DNA of 64,000 bases, taken from assembly GCA_917880885.1 (NCBI GenBank), contig OU862923.1:23658770-23722769 (forward strand), written 5' to 3'. The notes under the pieces were generated by a model, which saw only the letters and a list, made by a program, of their open reading frames with translations, made no database searches and was not told where the DNA came from. Shown here in pieces: positions 1 to 10,596 of the stretch; the stretch's first letter is position 1, and each line of letters opens with the position of its first letter. The position numbers and the translations under genes are program-made. This DNA is from Limnephilus marmoratus. Lineage: Eukaryota; Arthropoda; Insecta; Trichoptera; Limnephilidae.

Positions 1-253
1 ATATATAGTATATTTGCGGCACGTTCCAGAGTGGAAGATACTCTCAGTATTGCCGTAGTGTAAAATTACCATTCAGATTGAAACGTTACCAGATCCGAAT
101 AGCCATGGAATTCCCCACCTTCCTCTTCCCATCTCCTTTCCTTTCCACTACTTTCAGCCTTACAACATATCCTAATTGGGAATGCCATAGTCTCCCTGGC
201 TCCAAACTGGAACAGATTGCACTCTTGTGAGGTATCCACATAAAAAAAAAAAA
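1..253 (+). repeat. tRNA-derived SINE family 1, head cut off by window edge
   Basis: This is the reverse complement of the body of the element at 1165-1577. It shares the 'ttgcggcacgttccagagtg' block and the C/T-rich 'cttcctcttcccatctcc' block. It ends in a run of A at 242-253, which fixes the orientation as plus. The tRNA-like head would lie to the left of the window. Copies elsewhere keep that head. Non-coding. Confidence 0.75.
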
Positions 254-410
254 GATTTTTTTTTCATAAGCACGCGCAGTTTTTGACATCTTCATCGCAA
301 ATCTCGAACATTTAAACCACTCAGCTTTTACATTGTTTCGAATTTTTGGCTTGTTCTCCTGCATATCTACGGCGGTAAATTATTATTATTTTTAAATTAA
401 TACAAGTGAC

Positions 411-545
411 AAGAAAAGAAAACGAGGTAGACCATTTAGACGATGGGTTGACGACATCAAAGCCTTAGCAGGTGGTACATGGACAAGAGTAGCTAATGAT
501 AGAGATAAATGGCGATAGTTGGAGTATGCCTGTGTCAATTAGTGA
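411..545 (+). pseudogene. LINE reverse transcriptase, extreme C-terminal fragment
   Basis: The plus-strand reading KKRKRGRPFRRWVDDIK...WTRVANDRDKWR followed by a stop matches the basic 'RGRP..RW.DDI......W...A.DR..W' tail that closes ORF2 of many insect LINEs. The reading continues with LEYACVN after the internal stop. No catalytic motif is present, so this is a 5'-truncated dead copy. The LINE clade cannot be assigned from so short a tail. Confidence 0.6.
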
Positions 546-1164
546 CATACAGACAGGGAGTCGATGCCATGATAAGTGTTATAAATATTATAAATAATGT
601 AATGTAATTTACTGTCTGCCATTATTATTATTATTATTATATTTATTAATAAATACAAGCAGTCCATTATGTAAAGCTACCCCACTCCCCTGTTACATTT
701 TTTCCATTTATATCTACGGGTTCAAACATCCCTTGTGAAGTCATTGGTATTGGTCCATGCATTTTACTTTGTGGTTGTAGTTACGAGTTACGTAATCTTA
801 CTTACCTACATCCATCCTATTTGGTCCAAGGGAAGAGATAAACCACTCTCTAGTCAAATGGAGTTTTTAACATGTCTGGTTTTTTTATGTATTTCGTGAC
901 GCCTACAGAATATATATGGTCACTAAGTACACACCAACAAAATGGATGATACAAGTGCGAAGATAACGGTGGAAAATGTTTTCCTGGATAAATTGATAAA
1001 TGCTTTGAAGAAAAATTAATCACTGGCTCTACTCAAAACACTAATAAAAATTTCCTCCAAATTTCTGTAAATCGTACTACTTTAGGTACCTTGAGAAAAG
1101 AATTTTTAACATTCTTCTGACAGCGTTAAGAAAATGTGATGCACGATAAAAAATCTAAGAAATG

Positions 1165-1577
1165 AAAATGTATTTGTTTTTTTACGCACAAGAGTCCCAA
1201 CTGCTCCCGTCTGAAACCAGTGAGACTGTGGCATCCCCAATTGGGGTATGTTGTGAGGCTGAAGGTTGTGAGGAGGGGAAGGAGATAGGGAAGAGGAAGG
1301 TGGGGAAGTACCTGGCTATTCAGATCTGGTTACCAAACACGGCCAATGCCATTTCAAGCAACGTTTCAGTTCTGAATGTCTTACACCAGGGCGATACTGA
1401 GAGTATCTTCCACTCTGGAACGTGCCGCAAATATACTACATATTATTTTAAATGAATAATTTGTGAAATAACACAAATTAATCAAATAAACTTTATTTGC
1501 CACGCCCGGATTTGATCCCGCGACCTTCGGTGTGTGAGTCAAGAGCCTTAACGCTGGACTACGCCGGCCGTCACTTA
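1165..1577 (-). repeat. tRNA-derived SINE family 1, near full length
   Basis: On the minus strand the element begins with a tRNA-like head (about 1577-1500) with an A-box-like GGCGTAGTCCAGCG and a B-box-like GCGGGATCAAATCC. A body of about 320 bp follows, then an A-rich tail (T-run near 1178 on plus). Related copies are at 1-253, 20176-20605, 31040-31165, 38100-38385 and 55156-55612. The layout head, body, poly(A) is that of a pol III SINE. The open frame across 1162-1455 is a shadow of this repeat. Confidence 0.75.
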
Positions 1578-1837
1578 GCACTGCACTCACTCAGATTCAA
1601 AGTTATTGGTTGAACCAAACCATTTAGCAAACATATTTTAATATAAGTGTGTATTCATTAGCATTATAAAATAATTATTTGCAAATTTACTGCCTCAACA
1701 CAGTCTAGCCTAGCGAGGCGGGTTATGACATGACCAAGCACTTTTATTCTTTATATTTTACCTACTGTTATAATGTCATTTTCCGTTTTTAATTTTATGA
1801 ATTTATCTCATTTATAAACCACGTTTCCCTATTTTAT

Positions 1838-1920
1838 TTAACATCTGATTTAGTTAAACTTGTAATTTTTTTTTTACAATTAAGGTATTATTGTTGAATA
1901 TTTTTTGGAATCAACATTTT
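1838..1920 (+). repeat. short dispersed repeat shared with 2663-2785
   Basis: The stretch 'aacatctgatttag' through 'tattttttggaatcaaca' recurs in the same orientation at 2663-2785, with length differences in the T-rich middle. Family unknown. The two copies lie about 0.8 kb apart, so a local duplication or two insertions of one element are both possible. Confidence 0.5.
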
Positions 1921-2424
1921 TGTGTTGAGCGAAGAGCATGACCAGCGAAAATTTGCTGGATATACATACATAAGTATTGCAATATATTACTCATCTTGAG
2001 GAGTGTTAAAAGCAAGATTACCTGGTGAAGTGCATATCCAATGAGTTTTTCAGGGTGAATCCTACGGTGTAAAGATTTTATTGATGATAGGCAACCTTCG
2101 ATCGAAAAGAGCACAAGTTGTAGAAGAAAAAGTGATACCGATAATAAATGGTATATGACATATAATCGATTTAAATGTGAATTCAGCCCAATAATTCTAA
2201 CTGCCTCCAACAAGTGGAGCCACGGTATGTACCTGCCTATCTAAAGATCTATATTATCAAGCTGAAAGAAATTGGAAGAAGAAAAAAAGACAACGAAACA
2301 AAAGTTTGAAAGTTCTAATTCTGGACAGAATTGCTCACCAACAGAACTACTCGGCAGATCGATCAATGTTTCCGCGCTTTCCGATTTTTTGTGAGGAGTA
2401 TCTTAAGGTAAGATTTGGAAGTCG

Positions 2425-2970
2425 GCAATTTAAGAAGCGGGTATGGGTACAGAAAATCATTTATTGGATAACCAACACCTCTGCCATAAGTACCCCGAGT
2501 GCTTCGCTACGTTTGGTGATTTAGCGGGTGTGCCCGCGTTCTAGGAGTGAGGTTTGTCTAGGTCTTGGTGGTGAATGTCGTTTCCTCACCTACTGCATGG
2601 CGGTACGGATCGGGAGAGACTGCTTGACGTAGACATAATCTAGATCTCTCCAGTCGGACTCTCTGGACACAGTATTATTTGACATCTGATTTAGATATAG
2701 TTGTTAATTTTTTTTTAATTAATGAATGTATTAATTATTATTATTGTACTCGTAGTATATTTTTTGGAATCAACAATTTTCACATGTCTTTCACTCCTGG
2801 ACACATTGACCCCCAGATTCTTATCCACCCCTCATACCCTTTTATTTCCCAGAACTTCCTCTCCTTCTTTTCCTTAAAAAGACCCTCCTTTCCTTAAAAA
2901 GACACCCTAAAGATGACATAGGCCCCATAGGATTTTTTTTTCTGAGAGCCTTCTGTGTCCATTGTAAAAA
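2425..2970 (+). repeat. Element B (SINE-like, ends like LINE F)
   Basis: Six copies in the window share a head with 'gggtatgggtac', a block 'ttggataaccaacacctctg', a middle block and a last 120 bp ('aagaccctcc...gatgacataggcccc') followed by A-rich sequence. Those last 120 bp are nearly the same as the 3' end of the LINE F copies near 28.4 and 58.8 kb. This copy carries an internal segment at 2663-2785 that also occurs at 1838-1920. No pol III boxes were recognised, so SINE is an inference from size and the borrowed LINE tail. Confidence 0.6.
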
Positions 2971-3689
2971 AAAAGTCTTTTTGAAAAAATCTTTAAAAAA
3001 ATTACTTTGCTTATTTTAAAAATGACCATTGCCAATATTCTCTAGATGTATTCCTTCGGTCCTCTACTTTATGGTGGATGTGTGATTCATTCCAGGCAAA
3101 GCCGCGCCGAGAATAGAGACATATACCTACGTATGAGCGCTGAGCGTTGTAGTTTCGGCTTTGTTTCCACCATGTAACATGAATGTGAATAGCCTTTTAA
3201 ATCGTGTTTTAAAGGGTTCGGTTCCACGATAACTCTTTCAACAACCCTCTGCTGCCCTAATCCCAATTATATTTACATGCATTATTTAAATTAAGCAGGA
3301 TCTTCCGTCAACCATATTTATTGTAAATCATTTGACAAATTTAAACAAATTTTAGTTTTAATATGTTGATTTTAAATTTGCAACTATCGAAATATAAAGC
3401 TACATATATTTGATCTAACCTAAGCTATTTTAACAACCTAACCTAACCTAATGTTACTTTACAACCTAACCTGATAGAGCCCATTTAAACCTGAGCTTAC
3501 CCGTAGATTTAAAAAAAATATTTGGTATATTTTATAACCCATTGGCAAACTTCTTATTTACACATCTTTATACTTTCAATGTCGTTCTAGTAATAGACCA
3601 TCACTAACAATCTGAAGGGTATTATTTATTGATTTGTAACCCTACTGACCATAAAGACAAAAAAAAATGATGATCGATATGGCAAACAC

Positions 3690-4207
3690 CTTGGTAAGAA
3701 CAAATAATACTCTCACAGTCTTAGAAACGGTGAATGACTGTGTATTACTTAGGTTCTTATATGAGTGACGAAGGTGGTTGTAGTGAAAAGAAGAATTTGT
3801 AAGACAAAAGACGAAATGAGTAAAAGGAAAAAAAACGGAGTGACAGAGGCATAACGAAGACCACCACGAAGAGACTCGGCAGGAGTTGATTTTCACCATA
3901 TTTCTATACACTGTGGAAACATGGATACTTGGAGCCAGCGAAAGAAAGGGGATATACTGCCTCGAAAAATGGTGCTAGAGAAAATTTTTTAAGATTCCAC
4001 GGATAGCCAGATGCACAAATGTGTCCATTCTGGAAGAGCTACGTAACCACAAGAGGCAACGTATTTCAAGATACTTTAGATAAGTTGCTCGCCAAACTGA
4101 GGACTCCAACATGGAGAAACTGACTAACTGACTGAGTGACTGACGAAGTGGAAGATATAAAAAGAAAAGAAAGTTCAACGTGAACTGGAATGACCAAGTA
4201 TTCCCGT
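3690..4207 (+). pseudogene. LINE D reverse transcriptase, C-terminal part (5' half)
   Basis: Broken plus-strand frames read TYLGSYMSDEGGCSEK, then ETWILGASERK, then RIARCTNVSILEELR and FNVNWNDQVFPSK. This order (YLGS / ETW / RTNxSILEEL / W.DQ) is the C-terminal region of an insect LINE reverse transcriptase. Several frameshifts and stops interrupt it. The frame stops at LINE A and resumes at 8163 with LAPGTSVSAAFHAA, so LINE A inserted into it. Confidence 0.7.
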
Positions 4208-4407
4208 CAAAATTAAACTTTTAAATTATTTTCCGTGAATTATTGCACACAAACATCACAAAATATTAAGAAGCAGCAATTATTTACTAATAAAATAGTG
4301 CTTTTCATTGCAAGTGTCTGTGAACTGTGTTAACAAAAGCAAAAACAAATTAACATAACCAAACATTGTCAAGCAGTGAATAGTTCCAAATACTTCAACG
4401 TTTCACA

Positions 4408-5094
4408 ATGGATGTGCAAAATTTCATCTCCAAAGCAGAAGTAGCAGTAAATGCCCTAAATAAGGTACTATTTGATCCAGCTAACAAATTTAATAAGGAT
4501 CAAATTTCTAAAATTTCTCCAATTGCATGTGAAATTTTAAACGCCATAAGTAGCATGTCTTCAGCTGTAGCATCCAAAACTGCTAGCTTAGAAGGTGAAC
4601 TGCGTGCATACAAGGATATAAGAGCAAATTCTTCTCAAAATAACCTCGGTATTTGCGAGGCGATTTCGGAAATGAATGAGCAACAAGTGCGCTCCAAAAA
4701 TATTATTATTTGCAATGTGCCTGAAAGTATTAAGACGACAGAAGTCAGCAGAATCTTGGATGACCAGGCAGCTGTCACCAGTATAATCAGTGAAATCGAC
4801 AAATCAGCAAATGAAAAAATTTCAAAATTTTATAGAATTGGAAAATTATCAAATAGCAAGCCTAGACCAATAAAAATCGAACTGGAAAACTCAATACAAT
4901 CGAGAAATATTCTCAGCAAACGAGGTCTTCTTAGGAACAATGTCAGAATCTACCCCGACTCAACCCCGGCTCAACAAAAATTTCTAAAAGATCTGAGGGT
5001 TCAACTGGAGATACGAAAAGAAAATGGTGAAGATGTCACCATAAAATACATAAACTCCACTCCCAGAATTGTACCAAATCTGCCAAAAAACTAG
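4408..5094 (+). CDS. LINE A ORF1 protein (RNA-binding, RRM-like)
   Basis: The protein has 228 residues and starts at ATG 4408. The N-terminal 75 residues are helical in appearance. Residues about 96-225 run KNIIICNVPES, KISKFYRIGK, KPRPIKIELE, VRIYPDSTPAQQKFLKDL and GEDVTIKYIN. This series is seen in ORF1 proteins of several arthropod LINEs and resembles the RRM plus C-terminal domain layout of L1 ORF1p. The likely role is binding element RNA to form the particle used in target-primed reverse transcription. No zinc knuckle is present. The last codons are CCA AAA AAC TAG, a heptamer known from -1 frameshift sites, and the ORF2 frame is already open there. Confidence 0.8.
   Translation: MDVQNFISKAEVAVNALNKVLFDPANKFNKDQISKISPIACEILNAISSMSSAVASKTASLEGELRAYKDIRANSSQNNLGICEAISEMNEQQVRSKNIIICNVPESIKTTEVSRILDDQAAVTSIISEIDKSANEKISKFYRIGKLSNSKPRPIKIELENSIQSRNILSKRGLLRNNVRIYPDSTPAQQKFLKDLRVQLEIRKENGEDVTIKYINSTPRIVPNLPKN
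5085..5091 (+). promoter_or_regulatory. Putative -1 ribosomal frameshift site A AAA AAC
   Basis: In the ORF1 frame the codons are CCA AAA AAC TAG, so bases 5085-5091 form the heptamer A AAA AAC in the correct phase and directly before the stop. A -1 slip continues as CTA GCC AAT TAC in the frame of ORF2, which is open from 5031. ORF2 has no ATG before its endonuclease motifs. No strong downstream stem or pseudoknot was obvious; the GTCCGCGGAC palindrome at about 5164-5173 is the only candidate. Confidence 0.6.
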
Positions 5095-7976
5095 CCAATT
5101 ACAAAAATATCCAAGCAATTCCTCCTAACAATCGAACCAGAACTTTAAAAATTTATTATCAAAACGTCCGCGGACTGCGATCCAAACTCGATGACCTAAG
5201 AGCAGCTCTACCTTCTCATCATCATGACATCATTATACTTACCGAAACCTGGCTAAACTCCGATATCAAGTCGACTGAACTCGGTCTTACTAATTACAAA
5301 ATATTTCGTTGCGACAGAAACGTGAGATCAAGTTCCAAGTCAAGAGGTGGAGGAGTTTTAATTGCGATAAAACAGAAGTTGTCATCAAGAAAATTAACAA
5401 CGAAACACACAAACATTGAACATCTCTTTGTACAAGTAACGACTCCTCTCGAGAAAATTATATTTGGAACGGCCTATCTACCACCACTTTCTGACCCTCA
5501 AACATACAGAAACCACTGTGAAGATATCGAAACAATTTCCTCAAAATATTCTCACTCGAAAGTTGTTATCGTTGGAGATTATAACTTACCAAACTTAACA
5601 TGGAAAGCAAACAACTGTGGTCTCATCACAAACGAAAGTGAAAACGATCGTGCACGAGAAGTTTTGGACATGGTAAACTTTCTAAACTTTCACCAACATA
5701 ATTTTATATATAATAATAACAATCGCTTATTAGACTTAGCTTTATCAAACTATCCTAAAATATCTGTAGAACTCTCAAATGACCCACTCCTACCAATAGA
5801 TAATCACCACCCTCCCCTATACATTAAATTAAATATTAAATGCGATAATGAAAGAATACCTGTACAAAGAGTCCTAAACTTTAAACGAGCCGACTTCGAC
5901 TCCATTAACAGCTATCTCTCAAATACAGACTGGTCTTTTTTATCCGATGAAAACATTGATGAATCTATAGACCAACTTTATTTAAACTTTTCTAATACTA
6001 TTGAATCCTATGTACCTTTTTATACACCGAGAAACTATACCTACCCGGTTTGGTTCTCACCAGAGCTTACTGCCTCTCTTCAGCAAAAAAAGAGTCAACA
6101 CAAAAAATTCAAACACAGCAAATCCATAAATGATTATATAATATTTAGCGAAACCAGGAAAAAATGTAAAGATCTTTCCAAAAAATGTTACAAAAAGTAT
6201 ATAACCTCTATCGAGGACACTGCCTTTAAATCCAAAAATCTTTGGAAATTTCTTAAAAAAATAAACAATGAAAACACAGAATACCCGCCAATAATGCAAT
6301 TGAACGGAACCAGTGCAAACAATACACAGGACATTGTAAACCTTTTTTCGGATTTCTTCAAAAATGTTTATGATGAAGAAACCCCAGATGACAAAATACC
6401 TGATTACAAATTTAGCAGGACTACACACTTAACGCATTGCCATATCACACAAAAACACTGCGAACAGAAATTACTTTCCTTAGACGCTGACAAATCCACT
6501 GGCCCAGACAACATTCCACCAATATTCCTCAAAAAATGCTCTAATACATTATCTAAACCACTCACATTATTATTCAACCGTCTCTTGACCCTTGGACACT
6601 TTCCAGACCGCTGGAAATCTAGCTTCATTACACCTATCTACAAAAAAGGAGACGACACTAATATAGCCAATTATCGCCCCATTTGTATACAGTCAGTACT
6701 ACCTAAGCTTTTTGAATCACTGGTCCTTGATGAAATCTATCCCAAATTAATAAAATTAATTGACCAAAAACAGCACGGTTTTATCAAAGGTAGATCTACC
6801 GCAACTAATTTAACAATATTTCAAAATTTCATAACACAATCTTTTGCAGAAAATAAACAAGTCGACTGCATATATACAGACTTTTCGAAGGCATTTGACA
6901 AAGTATCCCATAAACTACTAATCCAAAAACTATTTGCTCTAGGAATAAGGGATAACATGCTAAAATGGTTTACTAGCTATTTATTAAATCGTAAACTGTT
7001 CGTGAAAATAAAATCATGGATGTCGAAAGCTTTCTGGGCTACTAGTGGCCTACCACAAGGTAGTCACCTTGGCCCGGTTTTGTTCCTCATTTTCATCAAT
7101 GATATAACCAATTGCTTCAACGATGTCGAGGTATTGCTCTTTGCTGATGACATCAAGCTATACAAGAAAATAACTGATGTAAATCATTGCCATATACTTC
7201 AGTCAAATATTAGTATGTTTAAAGATTGGTGCGTTCAAAATAATTTATTCTTAAATGTAGAAAAGTGCAAAACCTTGACTTTCTTCAGAAATAAAAATCC
7301 TGTTTTATTCGAATATTCCATCAATAATACAGCTTTAGAAAGAGTCACGGAAATGAGAGATCTTGGAATTATTTTGGATGAAAAACTAAGTTTCGCCAAT
7401 CATATCCACCAAATTGTAAACAAAGGTATGAAAACACTAGGCTTCGTACTAAGAACAACCAAAAACTTTAATTCCATACAAGTCATTAAATTATTATATG
7501 TATCTCTAGTTAGAAGTCTTATGGAATATAACTCGGTAGTTTGGTCTCCATCTTACAAAATTCACATTAATAACATTGAGCGAATACAAAAAAAATTTCT
7601 GCGTTTTATAAATTTTAAACTAAATATCCCACTAGAAGACTTGAAATATAATTTATTATTAAATGTTTTAAAAATACACACACTAGAAGACAGACGTAAA
7701 ATAAACGACTTAACTTTTTTATTCAAAATACTTAACTCTAAATTTGACTGTTGCGAACTACTGCAACTCATAAACTTACGAATACCGACAGTAACTACAC
7801 GACAAAATACACTATTCTACTGTAGCATTCATAAGCGGAACTACATTGCCCACTCTCCGATACAACGATTTCACACTATGGGAAATCAGTTATTAGGTGA
7901 TATAGACATATTTAACATAAACTTGGCGAAATTTGTTGATCTTTTAAAAAACTTATTATTCCAAAACTATTCCTAA
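5091..7976 (+). CDS. LINE A ORF2 polyprotein (APE endonuclease + reverse transcriptase)
   Basis: The frame is open from 5031 to the stop at 7974-7976, about 961 codons when counted from the putative frameshift site. Endonuclease motifs come first: YQNVRGLRSK (about 5151), LTETWL (about 5236), VIVGDYNLPN (about 5565) and PIDNHHPPL (about 5797). Reverse transcriptase motifs follow: NYRPICIQS, QHGFIKGRST, YTDFSKAFD (about 6874), SGLPQGSHLGP and the catalytic FADD (about 7139-7150), then CKTLTF and DLGIILDEKL. All catalytic residues expected in these motifs are present. A start at GTG 5322 would cut off the first endonuclease motifs, and the first ATG lies deep inside the domain. Expression as an ORF1-ORF2 fusion by frameshifting is therefore the simplest model. 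Confidence 0.85.
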   Translation, partial: LANYKNIQAIPPNNRTRTLKIYYQNVRGLRSKLDDLRAALPSHHHDIIILTETWLNSDIKSTELGLTNYKIFRCDRNVRSSSKSRGGGVLIAIKQKLSSRKLTTKHTNIEHLFVQVTTPLEKIIFGTAYLPPLSDPQTYRNHCEDIETISSKYSHSKVVIVGDYNLPNLTWKANNCGLITNESENDRAREVLDMVNFLNFHQHNFIYNNNNRLLDLALSNYPKISVELSNDPLLPIDNHHPPLYIKLNIKCDNERIPVQRVLNFKRADFDSINSYLSNTDWSFLSDENIDESIDQLYLNFSNTIESYVPFYTPRNYTYPVWFSPELTASLQQKKSQHKKFKHSKSINDYIIFSETRKKCKDLSKKCYKKYITSIEDTAFKSKNLWKFLKKINNENTEYPPIMQLNGTSANNTQDIVNLFSDFFKNVYDEETPDDKIPDYKFSRTTHLTHCHITQKHCEQKLLSLDADKSTGPDNIPPIFLKKCSNTLSKPLTLLFNRLLTLGHFPDRWKSSFITPIYKKGDDTNIANYRPICIQSVLPKLFESLVLDEIYPKLIKLIDQKQHGFIKGRSTATNLTIFQNFITQSFAENKQVDCIYTDFSKAFDKVSHKLLIQKLFALGIRDNMLKWFTSYLLNRKLFVKIKSWMSKAFWATSGLPQGSHLGPVLFLIFINDITNCFNDVEVLLFADDIKLYKKITDVNHCHILQSNISMFKDWCVQNNLFLNVEKCKTLTFFRNKNPVLFEYSINNTALERVTEMRDLGIILDEKLSFANHIHQIVNKGMKTLGFVLRTTKNFNSIQVIKLLYVSLVRSLMEYNSVVWSPSYKIHINNIERIQKKFLRFINFKLNIPLEDLKYNLLLNVLKIHTLEDRRKINDLTFLFKILNSKFDCCELLQLINLRIPTVTTRQNTLFYCSIHKRNYIAHSPIQRFHTMGNQLLGDIDIFNINLAKFVDLLKNLLFQNYS

Positions 7977-8163
7977 ACCTATCTGTTTTTCAGAAAACCT
8001 ATGAAATCGCTGTATTTTTGTATTTTTATGACTTGTGTGCTTTTTTATCAAATTTTATTTTTATTATTCTGTATATGTTAAATAATCTGTCATGAATTAT
8101 TTTTGTACTACCAAAATGTAAAAGCCCATTGGGCGTTAAATAAATAAATAAATAAAATAAAAT
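7977..8163 (+). other. LINE A 3' UTR and TAAA tail
   Basis: The T-rich UTR ends with GCCCATTGGGC (8124-8134), a perfect inverted repeat with a one-base centre, followed by GTTAAATAAATAAATAAATA. A small hairpin just before a short-repeat tail is a likely recognition signal for the element's own reverse transcriptase, by analogy with other LINEs. Confidence 0.6.
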
Positions 8164-8272
8164 AACTGGCACCCGGTACGTCGGTGTCCGCAGCTTTCCA
8201 CGCAGCGTAGAATCGCGAAGAGTGGAGGAGACTTGTAAATTGGAGTAACGGTCACGATCCTCAGCAATAAGG
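8163..8272 (+). pseudogene. LINE D reverse transcriptase, last codons (3' half)
   Basis: The plus frame reads LAPGTSVSAAFHAA*NREEWRR followed by LVNWSNGHDPQQ and a stop. The NREEWRRLV...HDPQQ end is the usual C-terminus of an insect LINE ORF2. It continues the LINE D frame that breaks off at about 4207, so together they show the empty site of LINE A. Confidence 0.7.
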
Positions 8273-8279
8273 AACCGAA

Positions 8280-9110
8280 TTAAGAAGAAGAAACCGGGTC
8301 TATAAAAGCAAAGGTAAGTACTTCCCCTTTTCCATTTCCTTTACATCCCCTTTTACAATATTCCTCAAATGGGGATTGGGGATGTGTTTGTTCATGTTAT
8401 ATTTATTTATACATCAATATTTAAACATTCGAGTAACGTACGTTAATAGCGCTGGAGTTTTATAATTGGATCCCTGTCCATTTAGATCAAGTAGATTCAA
8501 ACAATTTATAAATTGTAAATCTTGAAAACAAACCACTTCCATAATTTTAAGATTGCCGGAATTTGTATTCCAAGAAAACCAATTTATATAAAATCACTGG
8601 ACTTTGACGATTTTGACCTAAACAGTATGCGCAAAAAATGTATCGATTTACGAACATTAATCGTAAAGTTATACTTCCTACTTCATCATCCGTTGGCAAA
8701 TTACGTACCTGGCCAACCAATTTAATTATAAGTATGTTTTAATATTGAATTTCTTGCTCATGGCATCATCTGAAGTCTAAATTTGCATAAATTTGCATCG
8801 TGCCAATTTAATTATCTTTCTGGAGGTTCCGTTATTGATGAGATTTTAAATAGAATCGGAAGTCGAATTCCATGAAAACCAATAAAGAAAACATCCGAGT
8901 TTGACCTTTACATAACGCGCAAAACGTTTGTTTACTGTTAAGTTATAATTCTTACGAGATAAGCCGTACAATGTAAGTTACAAAGTAAGTACCTACCATG
9001 GTTCTGCATTCGTTTCCCAAATTTATATTTGCTACAGTGTCATTATTGCATTGTTCGACGAAAACAATAAATTATTAATTATTATTTTTTAATTTATAAA
9101 CTAACGTTTA
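8280..9110. other. AT-rich stretch without a recognised feature
   Basis: No frame here resembles a known protein and no terminal repeats were found. The fragment near 8320-8385 (T/C-rich, then 'tggggattggggatg') vaguely resembles the body of SINE family 1 but is too diverged to assign. Confidence 0.4.
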
Positions 9111-9113
9111 GAC

Positions 9114-9291
9114 AATTGTCAGCCTGAAACACTCATTTGCATTGAAAAATCTTCCGAGAAAAGATACTTGCCGCCATAGCTCAGTGGTCAGAGCATCCGA
9201 CCGGCAATCAGAAGGACACGGGTCCCGTTGGCGGCAAGTATCTTTTCTCGGAAGATTTTTCAATGTAAATGAGTGTTTGAGGCTGACAATT
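9114..9291. repeat. Palindrome with a tRNA-like centre
   Basis: Arms of about 63 bp (9114-9176 and 9229-9291) are inverted copies with few differences. The 52-bp centre plus the inner ends of the arms form a tRNA-like unit, 9170-9235. It has GCCGCCA paired with TGGCGGC as a 7-bp acceptor stem, a D arm with AGCTCAGTGGTCAGAGC and an anticodon arm with one mismatch. The T arm lacks the TTCGA loop (GGGTCCCG remains). It is a SINE/tRNA-derived snap-back copy, not a working tRNA gene. Confidence 0.75.
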
Positions 9292-9299
9292 ATTGCTTA

Positions 9300-10590
9300 C
9301 AACAATATATTATTGATTCTGTGTTGTATACCTAGTCCAATAGCTTTCTAATTGATGCGATTTTAACGTAATCATAATTTAGTAGGTACGGCTAAGTTCA
9401 ATCTTGCTAATGCTTTATCAATGAACAAGACCTACACAAATAGATACCGGTTGGGCAAAACCAGGAGCACAAGAAAATCTGTGTCATTATCTCTATTTGT
9501 TTCCAAAGTAATCCCCCAAAACAAAGTTTGCCAGGCCCGGAGATAGCGGGGAACCAAACCAGTCCGACAACAGGCAATAATATAAGAATCGAGAACGTTA
9601 TTAGTTTTCAAAGTTTGTCGGCGGGTGTTTAACGTCTGAAATTTGCTACAAATATATAGGGGAAACTTGTTGAAAATTACAGCGGCGTTCCAGCGAAGTT
9701 TCCCCACACCTTGTTCTTAATACCCCTCAACCGCTAATACACCTCGCCATCGTGTTAACTTGAATAACTCCAACCGTTTCCGAATTATTCAATTAAATTA
9801 TTTCAATGATTGGGTTACTTCAAACCTCGAATTATGGTGATTCTCGTTTCTTCGTTGTCTAAATTGATGAAACTATTAATTGATCATACTGAGAAAACCA
9901 ATTCGTTTCGTGACTTAATTTTAAACTCTAACTCCAAGTAGGCAGATAAATAATTTTATATGATGAAAGTAGATTTAATCAGGAAAATTTGTGCTACTGA
10001 GAACCTTGTGATAAAGATGCCATGGAGAGAGCCATCTCCTTACGATATAGAAATACTCTTGAGGGTATTAGGAAACACAAAGGTAGCTGATATTACCGTA
10101 CAAATCTTTACCCTCAATATCATCGTAAACGGAATGGATGAATAGAGATATCACCCTGAAATTAATTAAATACGTTAAAACTTGAAATTATAATTTGAAA
10201 TGAATAGCAACGATATTGATGATTATGTTTTATTAAAATAGTGGTTAAAACAAATTACGTATTTTATTATCGAAGAATAAGATAATATTGAGAGATCTCA
10301 ATGAAATATGACATACAAAAAGACACGAGAAAAATGTTAATGGTCGCAACGGGGAATTGAACTCAGATCATTTGTCTTATCAGGACAATTAGATATACGA
10401 ATATTAACGATCTCATATTTCAATTTATGAATTACCGGTAATTTCTTCAATATTAATTCCCACATGTTTAATCTTCATGATTGATGCAAATTTCTTTACG
10501 AATCTGTTTGCAATTTAGATGATGTCAGGGACATTATCAACCTGATTTTTTTTATATGCAACAACTCATATCAGTATTGGATACTTTTTA
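9300..10590. other. Unassigned, partly unique-looking DNA with one tRNA-like fragment
   Basis: 9430-9790 has higher GC and no repeat seen elsewhere in the window. At about 10340-10425 the minus strand carries a tRNA-like remnant (rc of 'ggggaattgaactcagatc', a decayed B box) with the 'aaaaagacacgagaaaaatgt' flank typical of SINE family 2. The 61-aa frame at 9960-10145 has no recognisable motif. Confidence 0.4.
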
Positions 10591-10596
10591 AGATTT

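Larger units (their letters stand above)
4208..8163 (+). mobile_element. LINE A, full-length-looking non-LTR retrotransposon
   Basis: The element consists of a leader of about 200 bp, ORF1 (4408-5094), ORF2 (to 7976), a 3' UTR and a tail of TAAA/TAAAA repeats (about 8135-8163). It interrupts LINE D between codons for ...DQVFPSK and LAPGTSV..., which places the ends at about 4205-4212 and 8160-8165. The A-rich junction hides the exact target duplication. Both ORFs are uninterrupted. The order APE endonuclease then reverse transcriptase, with an ORF1 of RNA-binding type, fits the jockey/CR1 group; the exact clade is not determined. It is the youngest-looking element in the window. Confidence 0.85.

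Noticed and set aside
3415..3475. CCTAA repeats resembling insect telomere sequence (also near 11104 and 11268)
   Set aside because: Only two or three units each, interrupted, and surrounded by ordinary sequence. Short AACCTAACC runs are common in insect genomes.
9170..9235. A tRNA gene with perfect acceptor stem
   Set aside because: The T arm lacks the TTCGA loop, the anticodon stem has a mismatch, and the unit is the centre of a palindrome; a SINE-derived copy is the better reading.
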